In this document: piece by piece, positions 32,437 through 39,399 of the stretch
Numbering within the stretch: position 1 is the first letter of the stretch
Layout of the letters: every line of letters starts with the position of its first letter
DNA from: Pseudomonas viridiflava
GTDB taxonomy: Bacteria > Pseudomonadota > Gammaproteobacteria > Pseudomonadales > Pseudomonadaceae
Assembly: GCF_900582195.1 (NCBI RefSeq)
Contig: NZ_UTHA01000311.1
Span: 39,401 to 103,400, forward strand
Direction: 5' to 3'
DNA: 64,000 bases
Notes under the pieces: model-generated
Databases searched by the model: none
The model's input: the letters and a program-made list of their open reading frames with translations, nothing else
Told to the model about the DNA's origin: nothing
Translations under genes and position numbers: made by a program

Positions 32437-33730
32437 AACCGAGAAATCCATGTCCCGCAATGAGATATCCACAACCCCCAAGCGCACGGCAGAACTTGAA
32501 GAGCTGCTGATCGACGCCGAGGCCGATGACGAGCAAGTGCAACAAAGCCAGCCGCTGGTGCGCCGGCCGTGGCTGTTACTGCTGGGTCTGATTCTGGTGG
32601 CGCTGAACTTGCGCCCGGCGTTGTCGAGCATGGCGCCGTTGCTCAGCGATGTTTCCAAAAGCCTTGGTTTGTCGGCAGCTCAAGCCGGACTGCTGACCAC
32701 GTTGCCGGTGTTGTGCCTCGGCTTGTTCGCACCACTGGCGCCGATTCTGGCGCGACGTTTCGGCGCTGAACGGGTGGTCTTGGGGATTCTGCTGACGCTG
32801 GCCGGCGGGATTATCCTGCGCAGCAACTTCGGTGAGATCGGCTTGTTCGCCGGCAGCGTATTGGGCGGCGCGAGTATCGGCATCATCGGAGTTTTGCTGC
32901 CGGGGATCGTCAAGCGCGACTTCGCCAAACACGCCGGCACCATGACCGGCGTCTACACCATGGCGCTGTGCCTGGGCGCGGCGATGGCCGCGGGTTCCAG
33001 CGTGCCGCTCAGTGAGCATTTCGGTGGTAGCTGGGCGATGGGCCTGGGCTTCTGGGTGATTCCGGCACTGGTTGCGGCGGTGTTCTGGCTGCCGCAAATC
33101 GGGCAAAAGCATGGCGCACACAACGTCGCCTACCGCGTGCGCGGTCTGCTGCGTGATCCGCTGGCCTGGCAGGTGACCTTGTACATGGGCCTGCAATCGT
33201 CGCTGGCCTACATTGTGTTCGGCTGGTTGCCGTCGATCCTGATTGGTCGCGGCCTGACGCCGACGCAGGCCGGTCTGGTGTTGTCCGGTTCAGTGATCAT
33301 TCAACTGGCCAGTTCGTTGGCTGCGCCGTGGCTGGCCACTCGCGGCAAGGATCAGCGCCTGGCGATTGTGGTGGTGATGGCGCTGACCCTCGGCGGTCTG
33401 TTCGGTTGCCTGTATGCGCCAATCGAAGGCCTGTGGGGCTGGGCGATTCTGCTGGGACTGGGGCAGGGCGGTACGTTCAGTCTGGCGTTGACGCTGATCG
33501 TGCTGCGTTCGCGTGATTCACATGTCGCGGCAAACCTGTCGAGCATGTCTCAGGGCTTCGGCTACACGCTGGCGTCGATGGGGCCGTTCGCGGTCGGCGT
33601 GGTGCATGACTGGACCGGCGGCTGGAATGCCGTGGGCTGGATCTTCGGCATCATTGGCACCGGCGCGATCATCGCCGGGCTTGGCGCCGGGCGTGCGCTG
33701 TACGTGCAAGTGCAAAGCGAGAAGATCTGA
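32426..33730 (+). CDS. MFS transporter of the CynX/NimT family
   Basis: This 434-residue transporter has 12 predicted helices after a polar, acidic N-terminal extension of about 45 residues (ELEELLIDAEADDEQVQQ). LILVALNLRPALSSMAPLL is the CynX/NimT hallmark of the first helix, and GVLLPGIVKRDFAKHAGTMTGVYTMAL the fourth and fifth. CynX transports cyanate and NimT relatives confer 2-nitroimidazole resistance; the substrate here cannot be assigned. It overlaps the GntR gene by 11 bases. An ATG at 32450 (MSRNEIS) is an alternative start. Confidence 0.88.
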   Translation: MNLETEKSMSRNEISTTPKRTAELEELLIDAEADDEQVQQSQPLVRRPWLLLLGLILVALNLRPALSSMAPLLSDVSKSLGLSAAQAGLLTTLPVLCLGLFAPLAPILARRFGAERVVLGILLTLAGGIILRSNFGEIGLFAGSVLGGASIGIIGVLLPGIVKRDFAKHAGTMTGVYTMALCLGAAMAAGSSVPLSEHFGGSWAMGLGFWVIPALVAAVFWLPQIGQKHGAHNVAYRVRGLLRDPLAWQVTLYMGLQSSLAYIVFGWLPSILIGRGLTPTQAGLVLSGSVIIQLASSLAAPWLATRGKDQRLAIVVVMALTLGGLFGCLYAPIEGLWGWAILLGLGQGGTFSLALTLIVLRSRDSHVAANLSSMSQGFGYTLASMGPFAVGVVHDWTGGWNAVGWIFGIIGTGAIIAGLGAGRALYVQVQSEKI

Positions 33731-33763
33731 TGCGTAACCTTTTTTGGGGTCAGTGATATCCAA

Positions 33764-33853
33764 TGTGGGAGCGAGCTTGCTCGCGAAGACGGTGGTTCAG
33801 GCACAGAAGATATTGAATGTGCCGGCCTCTTCGCGAGCAAGCTCGCTCCCACA
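33764..33853. repeat. REP pair downstream of the MFS gene
   Basis: Inverted units lie at 33764-33787 and 33830-33853. Confidence 0.95.
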
Positions 33854-33967
33854 GTTTTTGGGGCGCCTTTAAGATCTTGCGTGGTATTCGCTCTGCGAAT
33901 GCCGATAGTGTTTCCGCGCATTGCAGACTATCGTGCTGGCACTCTGTACCTATTTTGGAGTTTGCCC

Positions 33968-34438
33968 ATGAGCGAAGCCCACGCCGCATTGATCACCCGC
34001 TTCTACCAGGCCTTCCAGCGCCTGGATGCCGAAGCCATGGCCGCGTGCTACACCGACGATGTAGTGTTCAGCGATCCGGCCTTCGGCGAACTGCGCGGGC
34101 GCGATGCCGGCGACATGTGGCGCATGCTCACAACCCGCGCCAAAGACTTCTCGCTGACTTTCGATAATGTCCGCGCCGATGAGCGCAGCGGCGGCGCACA
34201 TTGGGTCGCGACCTACCTGTTCAGCCAGACCGGCAACATCGTCGTCAACGATATCCAGGCCCGTTTCGTCTTCCGTGACGGCAAGATCTGCGAACACCAC
34301 GATCACTTCGATCTGTGGCGCTGGTCGCGTCAGGCTCTCGGTTTCAAAGGCCTGCTACTGGGCTGGACACCGCTGGTACGCAACGCCGTGCGTGCCCAAG
34401 CGTTGAAGGGACTGAAGGCATTTCAGGCCGGTCGCTGA
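33968..34438 (+). CDS. NTF2-like (SnoaL-type) protein
   Basis: This 156-residue protein has the cone-shaped NTF2/ketosteroid-isomerase-like pattern: an N-terminal helix ALITRFYQAFQRLDAEAMAACY, then VVFSDPAFGELRG, then strands with GAHWVATYLFSQTG and FVFRDGKICEHHDHFDLWRW. Such proteins are often enzymes or ligand-binding proteins of unknown role. GGAG lies seven bases before the start MSEAHAA. No catalytic assignment is possible from the sequence. It lies 39 bases before the GIY-YIG gene. Confidence 0.8.
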   Translation: MSEAHAALITRFYQAFQRLDAEAMAACYTDDVVFSDPAFGELRGRDAGDMWRMLTTRAKDFSLTFDNVRADERSGGAHWVATYLFSQTGNIVVNDIQARFVFRDGKICEHHDHFDLWRWSRQALGFKGLLLGWTPLVRNAVRAQALKGLKAFQAGR

Positions 34439-34477
34439 TAAGATCGCCGCCTGTTTCCTACACGTCTTGATCCCGAA

Positions 34478-34780
34478 GTGACTAGCCTTAGCGAAAAATC
34501 TGTCGAAGTTGCCGAACCGGTGAGCAAGTCCTGGTTCGTCTACCTCGTTCGCGCCGCCAATGGCTCGTTGTACTGCGGAATCAGCGACGACCCGGTGCGT
34601 CGCTTCGCCAAGCATCAAAGCGGCAAAGGCGCGCGGTTCTTCCTCTCCAGCCCGGCGATGGCGCTGGTCTATACCGAGCTATGCCGCGATAAAAGCGATG
34701 CGTTGCGCCAGGAACGGTTAATCAAAAAACTCAGGAAGAGCGCCAAGGAATGTCTGGTCGCGTCTTATCAATCTGACTGA
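34478..34780 (+). CDS. GIY-YIG domain protein (UPF0213/YhbQ type)
   Basis: This 100-residue single-domain protein carries WFVYLVRAANGSLYCGISDDPVRRFAKHQSG-type sequence, seen as FVYLVRAANG, LYCGIS and VRRFAKHQ. The GIY-YIG motif reads VYL...YCG. The family is nuclease-like; YhbQ-type proteins have been tied to DNA repair, with weak evidence. The start is GTG. The last seven codons and stop form the left copy of a 25-base direct repeat that recurs at 39292, so this gene's 3' end appears to be the integration target of the next element. The integration kept the coding sequence intact. Confidence 0.85.
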   Translation: MTSLSEKSVEVAEPVSKSWFVYLVRAANGSLYCGISDDPVRRFAKHQSGKGARFFLSSPAMALVYTELCRDKSDALRQERLIKKLRKSAKECLVASYQSD

Positions 34781-34781
34781 T
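34757..34781 (+). repeat. Left direct repeat (candidate attL)
   Basis: It begins GTCGCGTCTTATC and ends CTGACTGAT, covering the last codons and stop of the GIY-YIG gene. It is identical over 25 bases to 39292-39316. Confidence 0.75.
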
Positions 34782-35221
34782 TGGTTCTCGTCAGTCTCAT
34801 TCCTGGCCTGGGTACGTTTCAGGCCGCTCAGGTTCAAAAAATCTGCGAGCACTTCAATGTTGAGCACATCGACATCAATGTCACGGGTGTGGGCTACGGC
34901 GTATTCGACCTAGTGCGCGATTTTTACCCACGCGCCACGCCGATTCATTACAGCCTGGAGACCAAAAACATGTTGGTGCTCAAGGCTCAGGATACGATCC
35001 AGGCACGGCGCATTGAGTGGGACGCGGTTGGAATGACATCGCCGCAGCCTTCCTGACTATCAAGCGTGCCGCGACAAACAGCGGCCAGATCACTTACAGC
35101 GCTTCACGCACCGACGCCACCGGCCACGCCGATATCGCATGGGCGGTGATGCATGCGCTGACTAACGAACCCCTTTCAAGAAGCGGCGCAGTCGCTGGTC
35201 AACCCTCGAAGGCACTCATGA
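34781..35221 (+). pseudogene. Remnant of a P2-like phage terminase ATPase subunit (gpP type), C-terminal part
   Basis: The conserved part begins AAQVQKICEHFNVEHIDINV, then GYGVFDLVRDFYPRATPIHY, SLETKNMLVLKAQDTIQARR and IEWDA. A one-base loss near 35023 moves the sequence to the next frame, which continues WNDIAAAFLTIKR, TNSGQITYSASRTD and ATGHADIAWAVMHALTNEP. A further shift near 35170 (run CCCCTTT) leads to the frame ending FQEAAQSLVNPRRHS and TGA at 35219-35221. This order of motifs fits the nuclease end of the large terminase. The ATPase half is missing. The restored stop overlaps the portal start (ATGA), as in P2-like phages. Confidence 0.8.
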
Positions 35222-36140
35222 GCGAACCCACGCTACAAACCCTGCCGGCATCAGCGGTGCACTCAACCGGACGCAGGGTGCGGACGTCCAGCTTCGGCGA
35301 GCCGGAGTCAGTGTTGGCCGGCCACATGGGCGAGTACCTGGGCGTGTTCGCCAGCGACGACGGGCAAATCTATACGCCGCCTGTGTCGCGCACGGCACTA
35401 TCCCGCGCTTCAAGCGCAACCTGTTGTTGCGTGATTTTATTCCTTCGGCCGGGTGTAGCGCGCAGACCATGGGCCGGACTGCGCTGGATTTATGGTGTTT
35501 GGTGAAGGTTATTTCCAGCGTAAACGAAATATATTGGGGCAGGTGTTGGAGCTTGGACACCTGCCTGCGTTGAATATGCGATGCAAAGTGCGGGGCGGCT
35601 TTGTGATGTTGCTGCCTGATGGTAAGCAGCTGCACTTCGACGAAGAGGAGGTTGAGCACGTCATGGATTACGACGTGGAACAGAACATCTACGGGGTGCC
35701 GGACTACTTGGGAGGAATGCATGCGTTGCTGCTCAATGAGTCAGCGACGCTGTTTCGTCGGCGATATTTCAATAACGGCGCGCATGCCGGATTTGTGTTT
35801 TACACCAATGATCCGAATCTTACGGAAGAGGACGAAAAAGCATTGCAGGCTAAAATTGCCGGGAGCAAGGGGGGGGGATTTGCGTTCGCTATTCGTCAAT
35901 ATTCCTGGAGGGAGCGACAAAGCCATCCAGATTATCCCGGTGGGCGATATCTCCACGAAAAACGAATTCGAACGGATCAAAAACATCACCCGAAATGACG
36001 TGATTGCAGCGTGGCGGATGAATCCGGCGCTAGCCGGGGTCATGCCCGAAAACGCCGCCGGATTTGGCGATATTGAGAAAATAGATCGGGTGTATACAAA
36101 TAATGAGATACGCCCGATCTGCCAATTATTCTTGCAGGTT
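35218..36140 (+). pseudogene. Remnant of a P2-like phage portal protein (gpQ type)
   Basis: The ATG at 35218 opens MSEPTLQTLPASAVHSTGRR and SSFGEPESVLAGHMGEYLGV, close to the FGEP start of P2 portal proteins. The frame breaks near 35397; another frame continues FKRNLLLRDFIP. From about 35494 the original-type sequence returns as FGEGYFQRKRN, NIYGVPDYLGGMHALLLNES, ATLFRRRYFNNGAHAGFVFY and EDEKALQAKIAGSKG. At a run of nine G (35869-35877 region) the frame shifts again to IQIIPVGDISTKNEFERIKN and GFGDIEKIDRVYTNNEIRP. The C-terminus is lost. There are at least three frameshifts, so it is not functional. Confidence 0.85.
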
Positions 36141-36246
36141 AATAATAATCTAAGGGGGGCAAGAAAATTGGTTGGAAGTCGATTATGTGATTTGCAATTG
36201 TGTGGACTAACTTTCATTTTGTGGTTTTTTTTGAATCAACGATTTT

Positions 36247-36498
36247 TTACTTAGGTAGCTGCATGGGGCCGATATGTTTGTAATTGCTAATCCAGTCTAT
36301 CGGAGCGTGCAAGATATTGGCTTTGTCTGAAATGCTCGTGAAAAAAACATACGATTTATCGGCTCTTACCAGTATCCATGTGTCTTGCATGGTGTGTTCG
36401 GGGGTCTCAAACTGAAAGGTAACCTCTATTTCTGGATGTTTAAGTTTGTTTCCACTCCATGCCCAGAAATACATTTTTGTTTCTTTGTCGGTAGCCAT
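36247..36498 (-). CDS. Small hypothetical protein
   Basis: I do not recognise this 83-residue protein. It is rich in aromatic residues (MYFWAWSGNKL, DTWILVRADKSYVFFTS, DWISNYKHIG) and has no signal peptide, membrane segment or Cys. It has low GC compared with the genome. GAGGAAG lies seven bases before the ATG, which supports real translation. It lies in opposite orientation to the portal remnant and may be a cargo gene of the phage element. Confidence 0.55.
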   Translation of the reverse strand: MATDKETKMYFWAWSGNKLKHPEIEVTFQFETPEHTMQDTWILVRADKSYVFFTSISDKANILHAPIDWISNYKHIGPMQLPK

Positions 36499-36604
36499 AG
36501 TCGCTTCCTCAAGTTGTTTGCGAAATAAAATTAGGATGAATGTTGTTTTCGGTGTTTTTTTTTGCGAGCACGTATATTTTATAAATGTTTGATGTTTTGC
36601 GCAC

Positions 36605-36620
36605 CTGTCATAGTTGACAG
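36605..36620 (+). promoter_or_regulatory. CTGTCA-N4-TGACAG dyad, copy 1
   Basis: The dyad CTGTCA-TAGT-TGACAG lies 100 bases upstream of the first Ogr-like gene. The flanks ACC before and TTTTTTAG after are shared with copy 3. Confidence 0.55.
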
Positions 36621-36719
36621 TTTTTTAGAATGAAATGTAATAATTTTTAGAGCGCGTGGATATAAGTTGAGGAAGTTAAGATGATCAAATATGCATAAAT
36701 GTAGCGTGTGAGAAGATCA

Positions 36720-36974
36720 ATGCGAGTGGTTTGTAAGTCGTGCGGGGAGAAAGGACGGATTGTCTCTCGTGATGAACTCTCTTTGGAATTTGTTCGGCTT
36801 TATTGTCAGTGCAGTGCTGTCGTCTGCGGTCATACGTGGGTCGCTAATTTGACGTTATCCCATACGTTGAGTCCTTCGGCTCAAGCGGTTGATCGATTGC
36901 TGTTCGATCGCTTACGAAATCTGCCGTGTGAAAAACAACGTGATTTGTTTGAGCAATTGAATTCGGTCATGTAG
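36720..36974 (+). CDS. Ogr/Delta-like zinc-finger protein, copy 1
   Basis: The 84-residue protein begins MRVVCKSCGEKGRIVSRDEL and has the pattern CxxC...LYCQCSAVVCGHTW, matching the zinc-binding module of P2 Ogr and P4 Delta, activators of phage late promoters. The tail SPSAQAVDRLLFDRLRNLPCEKQRDLFEQL is typical of Pseudomonas versions. A degenerate duplicate lies at 38212. With the terminase and portal broken, it may be an orphan regulator acting on other phages. An ATG four codons upstream (36708) is also in frame. Confidence 0.75.
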   Translation: MRVVCKSCGEKGRIVSRDELSLEFVRLYCQCSAVVCGHTWVANLTLSHTLSPSAQAVDRLLFDRLRNLPCEKQRDLFEQLNSVM

Positions 36975-37067
36975 GGGCCGCAGGAGCGATCAGCTATGGA
37001 CAGTATCTATGCCAATGAATTCCTTGTTGTATCAGGAAAGACAACTATTTCCAATTGATCTCAATAC

Positions 37068-37083
37068 CTGTCAAGTATGACAG
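37068..37083 (+). promoter_or_regulatory. CTGTCA-N4-TGACAG dyad, copy 2
   Basis: The dyad CTGTCA-AGTA-TGACAG lies 127 bases upstream of the small cold-shock-like gene, preceded by TAC as part of ATACCTGTCA. Confidence 0.5.
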
Positions 37084-37210
37084 TGGTCGAAAGTTTTGGA
37101 TGGGTGTAAAAAACGTCATCTCCACTGTCTTAGTGATTTAGAGGCAAAGAGATGTTCTTGGTTTTATAGCGCAAAGCCAAATAATCAAAATTCTGAAAGT
37201 TGGTGGTGAT

Positions 37211-37384
37211 ATGAGCGATAGAGTTGCTGGTAAGGTGATTATGGTTAGCTCCGGAGGGCGCATGGGTTTAGCCAAGTTAACCGATAATTTACGTACGGAA
37301 ACGTATCAATTTTCCTTCGGTGATGTATTGAGCGGTGCTCCCCTAAAAGTTGGTCGGGACATCACGTTCAAGTCGAGAGTGTAA
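37211..37384 (+). CDS. Very small protein, possibly cold-shock (OB-fold) like
   Basis: A frame of 57 codons begins MSDRVAGKVIMVSSGGRMGL and ends VGRDITFKSRV. The spacing of GKV, a Gly-rich turn, an aromatic YQFSFGDVL and a final KVGRDITF resembles a shortened cold-shock domain. The RNP1 aromatic residues are not clear, so this is tentative. A GGTGGTGAT stretch precedes the ATG. It follows a CTGTCA-N4-TGACAG dyad, like the two zinc-finger genes. Confidence 0.45.
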   Translation: MSDRVAGKVIMVSSGGRMGLAKLTDNLRTETYQFSFGDVLSGAPLKVGRDITFKSRV

Positions 37385-37467
37385 ATCAGTCCGGTTACTG
37401 GACCTATTATGCCAAAGAGGTACGTTGATTGTTGAAGCTTGGATGATCAGCCAGAAATGTCTGTTAA

Positions 37468-37492
37468 GTGGCGAGAGTGCAACTCTCGCCAC
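37468..37492. terminator. Hairpin between the small gene and the DUF6124 fragment
   Basis: A perfect 11-bp stem GTGGCGAGAGT / ACTCTCGCCAC with a three-base loop is followed on the plus strand by CTCTTTATT. A related hairpin (GTGGCGAGAGC...CTCCCGCCAC) lies at 38448-38475 in the same position relative to the complete DUF6124 gene. Confidence 0.6.
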
Positions 37493-37499
37493 CTCTTTA

Positions 37500-37592
37500 T
37501 TACTCTTTCGGCACCATCATATCCAACACTTGATTGACTGCCATTTCCGCCACCATGACGACTTGGGCAATGCCTTGTATGGTTTTCGCGGG
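37500..37592 (-). pseudogene. 3' fragment of a DUF6124-type gene
   Basis: The minus strand encodes KTIQGIAQVVMVAEMAVNQV followed by LDMMVPKE and a stop. This is nearly the C-terminus of the complete gene at 38481 (KTIQGIAQIVMVAEMAVNQV, LDKLVPTEQ). The rest of the gene is absent. It is the outer end of a duplicated block. Confidence 0.8.
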
Positions 37593-37683
37593 GATAGGAA
37601 CATCAGTTGGTATTGCTGAGGTTGGAGTGATACCATATCGCACGCAATATATTAGTTACTAGTTACAAAGTTTTATATTGTAT

Positions 37684-37995
37684 CTATGCTAAGGATTTGA
37701 TCGCTGCTTCTACTGCTTTTTCATTAGCGCCAAGAACTTCCGCTACTTTATCTCCATTTTTAAAAATGATAAAGGTAGGCATCGCATTGATGCCAATTTC
37801 CTGTGCCCTTGCAGGGCAGTCATCTACGTCCAATCTGTAAAATTTAATTCGGTCACCATAGGTCTTTTCAAATGTTAAAATCCGGGGTGCAACTACTTTG
37901 CACGGTCCGCACCAAGTGGCAAAAAAACTAACCAGTACTGGAGTGGTGGCCTGAAGAACTTCGGCATCAAAAGTTTCATCTGTAAGATTGATCAT
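37684..37995 (-). CDS. Thioredoxin
   Basis: The 103-residue single-domain thioredoxin has the active site ATWCGPCKVVAP at residues about 26-37 and the cis-Pro segment INAMPTFIIFKNG. The second half is complete, so it should be an active dithiol-disulfide oxidoreductase. It is AT-rich compared with the core genome and lies inside the phage-derived element, between the two zinc-finger genes. It is probably cargo, not the housekeeping trxA. The TGTAAGATTGATCATGTG context shows no strong ribosome site. Confidence 0.88.
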   Translation of the reverse strand: MINLTDETFDAEVLQATTPVLVSFFATWCGPCKVVAPRILTFEKTYGDRIKFYRLDVDDCPARAQEIGINAMPTFIIFKNGDKVAEVLGANEKAVEAAIKSLA

Positions 37996-38087
37996 GTGAT
38001 TATCTCAACGTGGCATGGAATGCATTGTCGGTGGAGTTTACGCAATCCAATGTAAGCCAGTGTCGCTCCATTTTTTTCAGATGACAC

Positions 38088-38103
38088 CTGTCAGAGTTGA
38101 CAG
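38088..38103 (+). promoter_or_regulatory. CTGTCA-N4-TGACAG dyad, copy 3
   Basis: The dyad CTGTCA-GAGT-TGACAG lies 109 bases upstream of the second Ogr-like gene, in a block that is similar to the upstream region of the first copy. Confidence 0.55.
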
Positions 38104-38211
38104 GTTTTTAGCATTAATTGTAATAATTAAATGTGCAATGTGTAATAAGCTTTTAGCGTGTCGGATGATAAAGTGTGCGTGAATACATTCGTATGAGAAT
38201 CGCTAATTAGA

Positions 38212-38445
38212 GTGGTTTGTAAGTCGTGTGGGGAGAAAGGAGGGGTTGTCTCTCGTGATGAGCTGTCTCTGGATTTTGTTCGGCTTTATTGTCAGTGCAG
38301 TTCTGTCGTCTGCGGTCACAGGTGGGTCGCTAATTTAAGCTTTTCCCATATGTTAAGCCCTTCGGCCCAAGCGGTTGATCGGCTACTGTTTGACCGCTTG
38401 CGAAGCCTTCCACGTGAGAAGCAGCCGAACAACTGGGGTCGTTGA
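38212..38445 (+). CDS. Ogr/Delta-like zinc-finger protein, copy 2 (altered ends)
   Basis: This 77-residue frame repeats copy 1 closely (VCKSCGEKGGVVSRDELSLD, LYCQCSSVVCGHRW, LSPSAQAVDRLLFDRLRSLP). It lacks the ATG of copy 1, so a GTG (38212) is the likely start. Its tail diverges after REKQ (PNNWGR). The zinc ligands are all kept. It may be a working shorter protein or an early pseudogene. Confidence 0.6.
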   Translation: MVCKSCGEKGGVVSRDELSLDFVRLYCQCSSVVCGHRWVANLSFSHMLSPSAQAVDRLLFDRLRSLPREKQPNNWGR

Positions 38446-38480
38446 CGTAGTGGCGAGAGCGAGGCTCCCGCCACTGGACA

Positions 38481-38867
38481 TTACTGTTCAGTCGGTACTA
38501 ACTTATCCAATACTTGGTTGACCGCCATTTCCGCCACCATGACGATTTGGGCAATGCCTTGAATTGTTTTGCGGTGGGGACCCTCAAGCACTCCGGCGAA
38601 GTCGTTGAGCATCACACTCGCCGATCCCAAGGTTTCGCACGCGTCGACCAACAGGGATTCGGCGTCCGATTGCGGGTTGGCCATGTAGAGGCGATTGGGT
38701 TGGTAGGGCGTGGCCATGATCTGGGCGGTGGGTGGCCCTAAATAATGGTTGAGTGCGCGTTCGGCGGCTTCGTTGAGTTTTTTCGAATCGAGGGATTCGT
38801 AGGGGGATGTCGGATTGGTGATGGCTGCCGGGTCTATGACCGGTGGGTTTGGCGTTACTTTGAACAT
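38481..38867 (-). CDS. DUF6124 (DUF3077-like) family protein
   Basis: The 128-residue protein begins MFKVTPNPP and contains SPYESLDSKKLNEAAERALNHYL followed by a helical region with DAESLLVDACETLGSASVML and GIAQIVMVAEMAVNQVLD. This family is common in Pseudomonas, with no known function. AGAGG lies nine bases before the chosen ATG. A longer upstream frame is structured leader. It converges with the second Ogr-like gene across a hairpin at 38448-38475. Confidence 0.7.
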   Translation of the reverse strand: MFKVTPNPPVIDPAAITNPTSPYESLDSKKLNEAAERALNHYLGPPTAQIMATPYQPNRLYMANPQSDAESLLVDACETLGSASVMLNDFAGVLEGPHRKTIQGIAQIVMVAEMAVNQVLDKLVPTEQ

Positions 38868-39291
38868 GGTGACTAACCTCTTTGAGGCCACCATCCTTAA
38901 GCCGCTAAGCGAAAGGGTGGCGGCTATGCGCAAGTTAGCGGACCGGTAGTCACCAAAACCCGGCGCACCCGAAGGTGCCATGCGCACAGCCACCATCAAG
39001 TGCAGGCGAATGCCTGACTGGATAGACATGTGCAACCGTGGTGACTCGCCGAGCCGCTAAGCTCGATCACTGCGAATCAGTGACCGTCCCAAATTACGCA
39101 GCAAGTCCAAGGCGCACAAGCCGGCGGATTCTGGCGTACACGTAGGCAGCGGCGCAAGAATTTGTGGGCCTTTGCGCGTAACACTGAGTGTCTTTAAACG
39201 TATTTGCAGAATGGCGTGTAATAGCTGATTAGGTTGATGGATTTATCTGTCAGGCAGTGCGCTGGCGCCGTCTGGACTACGCGCTGACTGT
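38868..39291. other. Structured leader and right end of the element
   Basis: No coding gene is supported. On the minus strand, upstream of the DUF6124 gene, GGTGACTA/GGTGACT occurs at about 38868, 38955 and 39041, with several short hairpins (GCGCACCCGAAGGTGC, TGATTCGCAGTGA-like). This looks like a structured 5' leader. 39111-39291 has no recognisable feature before the right direct repeat. Confidence 0.4.
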
Positions 39292-39316
39292 GTCGCGTCT
39301 TATCAATCTGACTGAT
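39292..39316 (+). repeat. Right direct repeat (candidate attR)
   Basis: It is identical to 34757-34781. After it, TCAGTTCCCATCAG resembles the left-side TTGGTTCTCGTCAG, so homology extends imperfectly. The GST gene follows 84 bases later. Confidence 0.75.
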
Positions 39317-39399
39317 CAGTTCCCATCAGGCAGATCTGTAGGCTGCCAAGCCAATGCACGCTAAGCTGCTGGCTCACTATCTGAGCGGCGGAGCCGAGC

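Larger units (their letters stand above)
34757..39316. mobile_element. Decayed phage-derived element inserted at the 3' end of the GIY-YIG gene
   Basis: An exact 25-base direct repeat bounds this 4.5 kb region (34757-34781 and 39292-39316), with weaker similarity for about 13 more bases. Inside are frameshifted remnants of a P2-like terminase and portal, two Ogr/Delta-like zinc-finger genes, short low-GC cargo genes and a partial duplication. No integrase or recombinase is left. The reading is a P2-like prophage or phage satellite that lost its integration and head genes. Base composition between 36100 and 38200 is clearly more AT-rich than the flanks. Confidence 0.65.
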
